Source: JAEUNX01 sp034004685
GTDB taxonomy: Bacteria > Pseudomonadota > Gammaproteobacteria > Burkholderiales > Rhodocyclaceae
Direction of reading: 5' to 3'
DNA: 64,000 bases
Assembly (NCBI GenBank): GCA_034004685.1
Contig: JAVEWG010000001.1
Span: forward strand, 62,001-126,000
Shown here: positions 51,654 through 58,875 of the stretch, piece by piece
Layout of the letters: the number at the start of each line of letters is the position of its first letter
Numbering within the stretch: the first letter of the stretch is position 1
The notes under the pieces: generated by a model
Databases searched by the model: none
Seen by the model: only the letters and a program-made list of their open reading frames with translations
Told to the model about the DNA's origin: nothing
Translations under genes and position numbers: made by a program

Positions 51654-51938
51654 ATGACCTTGGAAACTACCGCCACCTCGAGCGAACGCCATTTCATCAC
51701 CTACAGCGGGGTCAGCCTGCCCCTGCGCCTGGTCAATGAAATTCCACCCGGCGAACTGGATAACCGCAACACCTACTTCCGGGGCCAGTTCGACGCCATG
51801 GATCGCCTGCTGGTGCTGGAAAAGTTCGTCTACGGCGAGGTGGAGCTGGTACACCGCTACCGCTACGACGGGAACGGCCGCCTGACCCAGGCGGAGATCA
51901 CCGATGCAGACGGAGAAGTGACCCGCCTGGATCTGTGA
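51654..51938 (+). CDS. Small conserved protein, possibly DUF6156
   Basis: This is a 94-aa cytoplasmic protein with a beta-rich pattern. RHFITYSGVSLPLRLVNEI, NRNTYFRGQFD and YGEVELVHRYRYD resemble proteins I recall as DUF6156, but I am not certain of the number. Function unknown. A CAGGAG site lies 10 nt before ATG 51654. It converges with the M14 peptidase gene (2 bp between stops). Confidence 0.55.
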   Translation: MTLETTATSSERHFITYSGVSLPLRLVNEIPPGELDNRNTYFRGQFDAMDRLLVLEKFVYGEVELVHRYRYDGNGRLTQAEITDADGEVTRLDL

Positions 51939-51940
51939 CG

Positions 51941-53074
51941 TCAGTCCTCCAGATGGGCCAGGATGGCATTGACCATGGCGGCCCCCAGATGCCGGCTGCG
52001 GGCAGCACTCCAGCCCTGCCGGCCGTCCGGCAGATTGGCGTTGTCCTTGAAGGGCATCTCCAGGGTCAAGGAAACGCAGCCGAAGCGATGGGCCACCCAT
52101 TTGGAGGCCAGGGCCAGCAGTTCGTCGCCAAAACGCCCCGGCTGATAGCCCTGCTCGGTCTGGAAATCCGGGCTGGCGGCAAGTAGAGCCTGGGTCAGCC
52201 GGGCCTGGCGGCGGCGCGCTTCCGCCGGGTAGCCGGGCACCTCCTCGGCGGTGGAAAAGAACACATAGGGCAGGGCTTCATCCCCGTGGATGTCCAGGAA
52301 GAGATCCACCCCGGTGGCCTCCATGGCCTGGCGGGTAAGCCAGACTTCCGGGCTGCGGGCGGGATCCGGGGCCTGCCATTCCCGGTTGAGGTTGGCGCCG
52401 GCGGCGTTGGTGCGCAAATTGCCGTGGACCGCCCCATCCGGATTCATATGGGGCACCAGGTACAGGCAGGCCTGCTCCCGTACCCGCCGGGCCACCGGGT
52501 CGGAGTCATCCAGCAGCCGTGCCAAGAGCCCCTCCATGAACCAGGAAGCCATGGTTTCCCCCGGGTGCTGGCGGGCGATGATCCACACCGAAGGCCGCCC
52601 CGGCCGGGGCCGGCCCACTTCCACCAGGTCAAGATCCCGCCCTTCCACCGTGGCCCCCAGCTGGCGCAGCCGGACGTGGGGGGATTGGGCCACCCGGCCC
52701 AGCAGATCCAGGTGGCGTTCATGAGAATAGGGCTCGAAATAGGCGTAATAGACGCTGTCCCGCTCCGGGGTGTGGTCCACGATGAGCTGCCCCCCCTCAT
52801 AGCGGGTGGTGGGGATGCGGAACCAGTGGCGGCGGTCATAGGAGGCGACGCAGCGGTAGTCCGCCCAGCCCTCCGGGTAGGCCGCCTCACCGGCGTTTTC
52901 GAAACGCAGGCTCAGGGCCTGGCCCACCCCGCCGGTCAGGCGGAAGTGGAACCACTGGCGGATATCGGCGGCATTGTCAGCCCGCAGGAGCAGGCGGATG
53001 TTGGCCGGATTTCCGGCGTTCACCACCTCGATGGCGCCCGAGTCGAAATTGCAGCTGATGCGGATGGGCTCCAT
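51941..53074 (-). CDS. M14-family zinc carboxypeptidase (cytosolic CCP-like)
   Basis: This is a 377-aa metallo-carboxypeptidase. An N-terminal beta domain (about 1-125) typical of the Nna1/CCP-like branch is followed by the peptidase domain. Zinc ligands are HxxE in RQHPGETMASW plus a downstream His near FLDIHGDE; the substrate-binding NPDGAVHGNLRTNAAGANLN and a catalytic Glu in LTLEMPFKDN are also visible. No signal peptide is seen, so it is probably cytoplasmic. Substrate unknown. The start ATG 53074 comes directly after the intergenic repeat and uses its GGGGGCTTGAG as the ribosome-binding site. It follows yaaA. Confidence 0.85.
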   Translation of the reverse strand: MEPIRISCNFDSGAIEVVNAGNPANIRLLLRADNAADIRQWFHFRLTGGVGQALSLRFENAGEAAYPEGWADYRCVASYDRRHWFRIPTTRYEGGQLIVDHTPERDSVYYAYFEPYSHERHLDLLGRVAQSPHVRLRQLGATVEGRDLDLVEVGRPRPGRPSVWIIARQHPGETMASWFMEGLLARLLDDSDPVARRVREQACLYLVPHMNPDGAVHGNLRTNAAGANLNREWQAPDPARSPEVWLTRQAMEATGVDLFLDIHGDEALPYVFFSTAEEVPGYPAEARRRQARLTQALLAASPDFQTEQGYQPGRFGDELLALASKWVAHRFGCVSLTLEMPFKDNANLPDGRQGWSAARSRHLGAAMVNAILAHLED

Positions 53075-53153
53075 CTCAAGCCCCCGCCGGGCCGCCCCAA
53101 GGGGGGCTTGCGCCCCCTCGGGGGGGCAGCGAGCGACGCGAGCGTGGGGGCAC
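53075..53153 (-). repeat. Dispersed GC-rich intergenic repeat, copy 2 (ends at M14 peptidase start codon)
   Basis: Read on the minus strand it matches copy 1 at 22243-22323 closely: CCCCCACGCTCGCGTCGCTC, then C-run/G-run hairpin arms, then GGGGGCTTGAG directly before the ATG. It lies between yaaA and the M14 peptidase gene, in the same orientation relative to the downstream gene as copy 1 is to recQ. Confidence 0.75.
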
Positions 53154-53157
53154 CATC

Positions 53158-53943
53158 TCAAGCCCCCCGCCGGCGGAACACCAAGGTATCCGGCTCCGAA
53201 ACCTCCGGCGCAAAGGCGTAGCCCTCGGCGGCGAAGTCCTGGAGCGCTTCCACGTCCTCGGCCCGCCGTTCGATGGCGTGGCGGGCCATCAGGCCCCGGG
53301 CGCGCTTGGCGTAGAGACTGATGATCTTGTAACGGCCGCCCTTCCAGTCCTCGAACACGGCGTTCACCAGCCGACCTTTGAGGGCCTTCGGCTTGACGGA
53401 TTTGAAGTATTCCTCTGACGCCAGGTTCACCAGCACCGGCTCCCGACCGATCTTGTCTTCCGCCACCAGGAGGCGGTTGAGGGCCCCGGTGATCCGCTCG
53501 CCCCAGAACTCGTAAAGGTTCTTGCCCCGCCGGGTGGCCAGGCGGGTGCCCATTTCCAGCCGGTAAGGCTGCATCAGGTCCAGGGGGCGCAGCACCCCAT
53601 ACAGGCCGGAGAGAATCCGCAGATGGTCCTGGGCCCAGGCCAGGCCGGCTTCATCCAGGGTTCCGGCCTGGAGCCCCTCATACACATCCCCGTTGAAGGC
53701 CAGTACCGCCTGCTTGGCGTTGGCGGTGGAAAACTCCGGGCTCCAGGCGGCGTAGCGGCCCACGTTGAGGGCGGCCAGCTTGTCGGAAAGATCCATCAGC
53801 CCAGCCACCTCCGCCAGGCTGAGTCGGCGCAATACATTGATCAGGGCCTTCGAATCCGGGATGAAATCCGGCAGGGTGTGACGATCCGTGGCGGGGGGGG
53901 TTGTGTAATCCAGGGCCTTGGCGGGGGACAGAACGATGATCAT
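53158..53943 (-). CDS. yaaA: Peroxide stress protein YaaA
   Basis: YaaA limits free iron and so hydrogen-peroxide damage in E. coli, and it has a DNA-binding fold. The 261 aa begin IIVLSPAKALDYTTPP and contain LSGLYGVLRPLDLMQPYRLEMGT and NLASEEYFKSVK, the family hallmarks. It is the likely first gene before the M14 peptidase. Nothing odd in length or start. Confidence 0.94.
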   Translation of the reverse strand: MIIVLSPAKALDYTTPPATDRHTLPDFIPDSKALINVLRRLSLAEVAGLMDLSDKLAALNVGRYAAWSPEFSTANAKQAVLAFNGDVYEGLQAGTLDEAGLAWAQDHLRILSGLYGVLRPLDLMQPYRLEMGTRLATRRGKNLYEFWGERITGALNRLLVAEDKIGREPVLVNLASEEYFKSVKPKALKGRLVNAVFEDWKGGRYKIISLYAKRARGLMARHAIERRAEDVEALQDFAAEGYAFAPEVSEPDTLVFRRRGA

Positions 53944-54154
53944 GGCGGTCGGGCAAAAAACGGTCAGGGCGAATTGTCGGCGCTCCAGCAGACACTACGC
54001 AATGACCGCGCCAGGCTTCCCCCTGCCTCCATCCTTCAACAAAGCTGAAAAACCTCGCTTGAGCCGCGGCGGCACTGAGAAGCAGCATGGGGTCGGGCAA
54101 GCCGCAACGCTCACCCGAAAGCTGACGGGCAAAGTCTCTTGCCTATGCCAAGTG

Positions 54155-54480
54155 TTACAGGGTCGGCACGAGCGTGCGCAGGAAGGACTCCACGTCCTCC
54201 GTGTAGGCACCGGGCTTGCCCAGTTCCCGGTTGATATCCCGATGGGACATGGGCTCGGGCAGGCTCTGCACCCGGGTGCCCAGGCGGGCAGCCCGTTGCT
54301 GGAAGTGTTCCGCTTCGGGGCAGGGTTCTTTCCGCTGGCTGGAACACACCGCCAGGATCGGCGCCCCACCGGCGGCCAGGGCGTGGAAGGGGGAAACCGC
54401 CACCCAGTCTGCCGGGTTGGCGCCGAAAGCCTGGTCGTAGAGCGGCAGATGGGGGGCTTGCATGAGGGCCGGGACATCCA
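54155..54480 (-). pseudogene. Truncated alpha/beta-hydrolase-like gene (3' part), cut by the transposon
   Basis: The last 108 codons of a host gene are open from the transposon boundary to TAA at 54155. The C-terminal sequence (GGAPILAVCSS...VQSLPEPMSHRDINRELG, with a likely catalytic His in MSHRDIN) resembles an esterase/lipase of the alpha/beta-hydrolase fold. The 5' part is not on this side, so the insertion split the gene. The frame passes directly into the 38-bp terminal repeat, which is strong evidence of disruption. An internal ATG (54463) is present but would give a fragment. Confidence 0.75.
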
Positions 54481-54518
54481 GGGGTCGTCTCAGAAAACGG
54501 AAAATAAAGCACGTTAAG
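54481..54518. repeat. 38-bp terminal inverted repeat of the transposon
   Basis: The sequence starts GGGGTCGTCTCAGAAAACGG and continues with AAAATAAAGCACGTTAAG, almost identical to the Tn21/Tn501-type ends. The tnpA stop codon (TAA at 54514-54516) lies inside it, the usual arrangement for this subgroup. Confidence 0.9.
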
Positions 54519-57480
54519 CCGGTTGCAGCGGCCGTAGTGGCCTGAACTTGCCCGCGCCGATCTTGGCGCTGCCGCGCCAGAGGTAGTCGCCGGTCAGGTT
54601 GATGTGCTCCCAGCCCAGCGGCGACAGGTGCTGCAACAGGGCATCATCGACGGCTTGCCCGTGCCCACGCAAGGCGTTCGCGGCCCGTTCCAGATAGACC
54701 GTGTTCCACAACACGATGGCTGCCGTCACCAGATTGAGACCGCTGGCCCGGTAGCGCTGCTGCTCGAAACTGCGGTCGCGGATTTCGCCCAGGCGGTTGA
54801 AGAACACGGCACGGGCCAGTGCGTTGCGTGCTTCGCCCTTGTTCAGCCCGGCATGCACGCGGCGGCGCAGTTCGACGCTTTGCAGCCAGTCCAGGATGAA
54901 CAGCGTGCGCTCGATGCGGCCCAGCTCGCGCAGCGCCACGGCCAGGCCGTTCTGGCGTGGGTAGCTGCCGAGCTTCCTGAGCATCAGCGAGGCCGTCACC
55001 GCGCCTTGCTTGATCGAGGTGGCCAGCCGCAGGATTTCGTCCCAATGGGTGCGGACGTGTTGGATGTTGAGCGTGCCGCCGATCATCGGCTTGAGCGCGT
55101 CATAGGCGGCCTCGCCCTTCGGGATGTAGAGCTTGGTGTCGCCCAGGTCGCGGATGCGCGGGGCGAAGCGGAAGCCCAAGAGGTGCATCAGCGCGAAGAC
55201 GTGATCGGTGAAGCCCGCCGTGTCGGTGTAGTGTTCTTCGATGCGCAGGTCGGATTCGTGGTACAGCAGGCCGTCGAGCACGTAGGTCGAGTCGCGCACG
55301 CCGACGTTTACGACCTTGGTGTGGAACGGCGCGTACTGGTCGGAGATGTGGGTATAGAACGTCCGGCCTGGGCTGCTGCCGTATTTCGGGTTGATATGAC
55401 CAGTGCTTTCGGCCTTACTTCCGGTGCGAAAGTTCTGACCATCCGATGAGGATGTGGTGCCGTCACCCCAGTGCTCGGCGAATGGATGCCGGAACTGCGC
55501 GTTAACCAGTTCGGCCAGGGCCGCCCCATAGGTTTCGTCGCGGACATGCCAGGCTTGAAGCCAAGCCAGTTTGGCGTAGGTTGTGCCGGGGCAGGACTCC
55601 GCCATCTTGGTCAGACCCAAGTTGATGGCGTCGGCGAGGATCGTGGTCAGCAGCAGGTTCTTGTCCTTGGACAGGTCGCCCGATTTCAGATGCGCAAAGT
55701 GCCGGGTGAAGCCCGTCCATTCGTCTACCTCCAGCAGCAATTCGGTGATCTTGACGTGCGGCAGAATCATCGCGGTCTGGTCGATCAGAGCCTGTGCGGT
55801 GTCGGGCACCGCCGCATCGAGCGGCGTGATCTTCAGGCCCGACTCGGTGATGATGGCGTCGGGCAGTTCGTTGGCTGTCGCCATGCGGTTGACGGTGGCG
55901 AGCTGCGTTTCCAGCAGCGTCAGCCGCTCATGCAGGTACTGGTCGCAATCGGTGGCCACAGCCAGCGGCAATTCGTGGTCCTGCTTGAGGCTGGCGAATT
56001 TCGCGGGCGGCACAAGGTAGTCCTCGAAGTCCTTGAACTGGCGTGAGCCTTGCACCCAGATGTCGCCTGAACGCAGCGCATTCTTCATCTCTGACAGGGC
56101 ACACAGTTCGTAGTAACGCCGGTCGATGCCGGTGTCGGTCATGACCAGTTTCTGCCAGCGCGGCTTGATGAAGTCAGTCGGCGCGTCCGCAGGCACCTTG
56201 CGGGCGTTCTCGCTGTTCATGCCGCGCAGCACTTCGATGGCGTCGAGCACATCCTTGGCGGCGGGCGCGGCCCGCAGCTTGAGCACGGCGAGAAATTCCG
56301 GCGCGTAGCGGCGCAGCGTGGCGTAGCTCTCGCCGATGCGGTGCAGGAAATCGAAGTCCTCGGGCTGCGCGAGCTTCTGCGCCTCGGTGACGCTCTCGGC
56401 GAAGGCGTCCCAGGACATGACGGCCTCGATGGCGGCAAACGGATCGTGCCCCAATTGCTTGGCCTCGATCAGCGCCTGGCCGATGCGCCCGAACAGCCGC
56501 ACCTTGGCGTTGATCGCCTTGCCGGAAGCCTGGAACTGCTGCCGATGCTTGTTTTTGGCGGCGTTGAACAGCTTGCCCAGGATGCGGTCGTGCAAGTCGA
56601 TGATTTCGTCGGTGACGGTGGCCATGCCCTCGATGGCCAGCGCCACTAGGGAGGCATAGCGTCGCTGGGCCTCGAACTTGGCCAGGTCGGCAGGCGTCAT
56701 CTGGCCTCCCTCGCGGGCGATCTTGAGCAGGCGGTTCTGGTGCACCGACCGCTCGATACCGGAAGGCAGATCGAGCGCCTGCCAAGCCTTGAGGCGTTCG
56801 ATGTGTTCCAGCATGTGCCGCGAGTTCGGTTTGACGGGCGACTGGCGCAGCCAGGCCAGCCAGGTCGTTTTGCCGTTGTCACGGCGCTTGAGCAGATCGT
56901 CGAGGCGGCGGCGATGCGCGTCCGACAGTGGTTCGACCAAGGCATCGTAGATGCGCCGGTTGGCGCGGGTGATCGCTTCTGCGCTCGCCCGCTCGACGGC
57001 GTTGAGAGCAGGCAGAATGATCGACTGCCGCCGCAGATGCTCGATCAAGGCGCTGGCCAGCACAATGCCCTTGTCGGTTTGCATGGCCAGTTCGGTCAGC
57101 GTGTGGACGGCCTGCCGGTAGTGGCTCATGGTGAACGACTGAAAGCCGAACACCGTTTGCAGTTCGACCAGGTGCTCGCGCCGAGTCTGTTCCCGCTGTC
57201 CGTACTCGCCCCAGCTCTCAATGCTGACCTTGAGCTGGTCGGCGACCAGCTTCAACAAGGGCGGGAACGGCGGCTCATCGACGCCAAGGATGACGCCGGG
57301 AAAACGCAGGTAGCAGAGCTGCACGGCGAAGCCCAGCCGGTTGGCCGGGCCGCGCCGCTGCCGGATGATGGACAGGTCGCTTTCGCTGAACGTGTAGTGA
57401 CGGATCAACTCATCCTTGGTGTCCGGCAACGCCAGCAGGCTTTCGCGCTCGGCGGCGGACAGGATCGAACGGCGGGGCAT
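54514..57480 (-). CDS. tnpA: Tn3-family transposase TnpA
   Basis: TnpA is the DDE/D transposase for replicative transposition. With ATG 57480 (AAGGA upstream) it is 988 aa, the Tn21-subgroup length, and it starts MPRRSILSAAERESLLALP. By analogy with Tn4430 TnpA (D679/D751/E881, from memory) the triad would be Asp680 (SSDGQNF), Asp753 (HYTDTAGFTD) and Glu about 883 (NKGEARNALAR). The gene looks intact and ends inside the terminal repeat. It is divergent from mntA-hepT-tnpR with about 160 bp between them, which should hold promoters and the res site. Confidence 0.96.
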   Translation of the reverse strand: MPRRSILSAAERESLLALPDTKDELIRHYTFSESDLSIIRQRRGPANRLGFAVQLCYLRFPGVILGVDEPPFPPLLKLVADQLKVSIESWGEYGQREQTRREHLVELQTVFGFQSFTMSHYRQAVHTLTELAMQTDKGIVLASALIEHLRRQSIILPALNAVERASAEAITRANRRIYDALVEPLSDAHRRRLDDLLKRRDNGKTTWLAWLRQSPVKPNSRHMLEHIERLKAWQALDLPSGIERSVHQNRLLKIAREGGQMTPADLAKFEAQRRYASLVALAIEGMATVTDEIIDLHDRILGKLFNAAKNKHRQQFQASGKAINAKVRLFGRIGQALIEAKQLGHDPFAAIEAVMSWDAFAESVTEAQKLAQPEDFDFLHRIGESYATLRRYAPEFLAVLKLRAAPAAKDVLDAIEVLRGMNSENARKVPADAPTDFIKPRWQKLVMTDTGIDRRYYELCALSEMKNALRSGDIWVQGSRQFKDFEDYLVPPAKFASLKQDHELPLAVATDCDQYLHERLTLLETQLATVNRMATANELPDAIITESGLKITPLDAAVPDTAQALIDQTAMILPHVKITELLLEVDEWTGFTRHFAHLKSGDLSKDKNLLLTTILADAINLGLTKMAESCPGTTYAKLAWLQAWHVRDETYGAALAELVNAQFRHPFAEHWGDGTTSSSDGQNFRTGSKAESTGHINPKYGSSPGRTFYTHISDQYAPFHTKVVNVGVRDSTYVLDGLLYHESDLRIEEHYTDTAGFTDHVFALMHLLGFRFAPRIRDLGDTKLYIPKGEAAYDALKPMIGGTLNIQHVRTHWDEILRLATSIKQGAVTASLMLRKLGSYPRQNGLAVALRELGRIERTLFILDWLQSVELRRRVHAGLNKGEARNALARAVFFNRLGEIRDRSFEQQRYRASGLNLVTAAIVLWNTVYLERAANALRGHGQAVDDALLQHLSPLGWEHINLTGDYLWRGSAKIGAGKFRPLRPLQPA

Positions 57481-57580
57481 GCGGTTTCCTTCTTCTTGAA
57501 AACGTAGGTATTTGATACGCCAGTCAAGCCAAACCAAGGGACACGACAAATCAAGGCACTTCAATTCTCGAAAATAGTTC

Positions 57581-57614
57581 TTGAAATGGTATTCTCAATC
57601 CCTTACCATTTCAA
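57581..57614. promoter_or_regulatory. Inverted repeat upstream of mntA (operator or res subsite)
   Basis: TTGAAATGGTA (57581-57591) and TACCATTTCAA (57604-57614) are perfect 11-bp inverted repeats spaced by 12 bp. They lie 27 bp before mntA in the tnpA/mntA divergent region. They could be an autoregulatory operator of the toxin-antitoxin pair or a subsite for the resolvase. Confidence 0.5.
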
Positions 57615-57640
57615 CGAGTTTCGATAATGAAAGGTGCCTT

Positions 57641-57931
57641 ATGCGACCCTCACACGTGCTTGATCTCAAGCGAAGCGCTGTCCGCGAAGCGGCAAGTCGC
57701 TTTCGCACGGCGAACCCGCGCGTGTTTGGTTCGGTGCTGCACGGGACCGATCGGGATGGCAGCGACTTGGACTTGCTGGTCGATGCGCTACCCGGCGCAA
57801 CGCTCTTCGATCTGGGTGGCTTGCAGGACGAACTGGAATCGCTGCTCGGCGTCCATGTCGATCTGCTGACACCCGCCGACCTGCCCTCGAAGTTTCGGGC
57901 CAAGGTGCTCGCGGAGGCACAGCCGGTATGA
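57641..57931 (+). CDS. mntA: MntA-type nucleotidyltransferase antitoxin
   Basis: This is a 96-aa minimal nucleotidyltransferase. The family motif GSX10DXD is exact (GSVLHGTDRDGSDLD, residues about 31-45). In characterised systems MntA neutralises HepT by adding AMP to a Tyr on the toxin. A third acidic residue is in HVDLL near 78. ATG 57641 has AAAGG 7 nt upstream; an earlier in-frame start overlaps the inverted repeat. Its stop overlaps the hepT start (ATGA). Confidence 0.9.
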   Translation: MRPSHVLDLKRSAVREAASRFRTANPRVFGSVLHGTDRDGSDLDLLVDALPGATLFDLGGLQDELESLLGVHVDLLTPADLPSKFRAKVLAEAQPV

Positions 57932-58290
57932 GTGAGAACCGCCTGCCCGACTACCTTGAGCACATGCAACTGGCTGCAACCGATGCATGCAGCTTCGTGG
58001 ATGGCCTGAGCAAAGCTGACTTCCTGGAAGACAAGCGCACCCAGCAGGCCGTCATCATGAGCCTCATCATCATCGGCGAGGCCGCGACCAAGGTGATGGA
58101 CGGCTTCGCCGAATTCACTCTGGCGCACGTCGAAGTACCGTGGCGTAGCATGCGCGGGATGCGCAATCGCATTGCCCATGGCTATTTCGACATCAACCTC
58201 GATGTGGTGTGGGACACCGTGCAGACGGCGTTGCCTGAACTGCTCAAGCAACTGCCCGCCGTATGTAAGGATGCCGGCAAGCCATGCTGA
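57928..58290 (+). CDS. hepT: HepT-type HEPN ribonuclease toxin
   Basis: This is a 120-aa helical HEPN-domain toxin. The RX4HXY signature is exact: Arg79, His84 and Tyr86 in MRNRIAHGYF; the R and H are the RNase site and the Tyr is the residue AMPylated by MntA in known pairs. It overlaps mntA by 4 nt and the resolvase gene by 7 nt, so toxin, antitoxin and resolvase are one overlapping operon in the transposon. Confidence 0.9.
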   Translation: MSENRLPDYLEHMQLAATDACSFVDGLSKADFLEDKRTQQAVIMSLIIIGEAATKVMDGFAEFTLAHVEVPWRSMRGMRNRIAHGYFDINLDVVWDTVQTALPELLKQLPAVCKDAGKPC

Positions 58291-58841
58291 TTGGCTATGC
58301 CCGCGTTTCCACGCAGGATCAGAACCTGGAGTTGCAGAGCGACGCCTTGACCAAGGCCGGATGTCAGAAGGTCTTTGAAGACAAGGTGAGCGGTACGCGG
58401 GCAGACCGTCCCGGCTTGGCCAAGGCGCTAGAAATACTGCGCGAAGGCGACACCTTGGTAGTCTGGAAACTGGATCGCCTCGGGCGCAGCGTCAAGCAAC
58501 TGGTTGATCTGGTCGGAGAACTGCACAAACAAGGCGTCCAGTTCAAGAGCCTGACTGACGCCATCGACACCGGAACGCCATCTGGCCGGTTCTTCTTCCA
58601 CGTCATGGCCAGCCTCTCCGAAATGGAACGAGAGTTGATCGTCGAGCGCACCCGCGCGGGACTCGAGATGGCTCGCCGACTCGGACGCAAGGGGGGGCGT
58701 AAGCCCAAGATGACGGATAGCAAGATTGAGTCGGCCAAGAAGCTATTGGCAAGCGGCGTGCCGCCCAAAGACGTGGCCAGGAACCTCGGCGTCTCCGTTC
58801 CGACCCTGTACCGCTGGGTGCCCGCTTCGGCGCACACCTAA
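58284..58841 (+). CDS. tnpR: Serine resolvase TnpR
   Basis: TnpR resolves transposition cointegrates by recombination at res. The 185 aa have catalytic Ser9 in IGYARVSTQDQ, the Arg/Asp pair in VWKLDRLGRS, the GRFFFHVMASLSEMERELI helix and a C-terminal helix-turn-helix (AKKLLASGVPPKDVARNLGV). Its ATG lies inside the end of hepT (7-nt overlap), in an order unlike Tn21, where tnpR follows tnpA in the same direction. Here it is divergent from tnpA, as in Tn3. Confidence 0.94.
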   Translation: MLIGYARVSTQDQNLELQSDALTKAGCQKVFEDKVSGTRADRPGLAKALEILREGDTLVVWKLDRLGRSVKQLVDLVGELHKQGVQFKSLTDAIDTGTPSGRFFFHVMASLSEMERELIVERTRAGLEMARRLGRKGGRKPKMTDSKIESAKKLLASGVPPKDVARNLGVSVPTLYRWVPASAHT

Positions 58842-58875
58842 CCTTATTTTTGATTCGAAGTGAAATAGCGACTGA

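Noticed and set aside
53918..54517. A 199-codon plus-strand frame across the yaaA/hydrolase gap
   Set aside because: It overlaps the hydrolase remnant and the transposon end and has no recognisable features.
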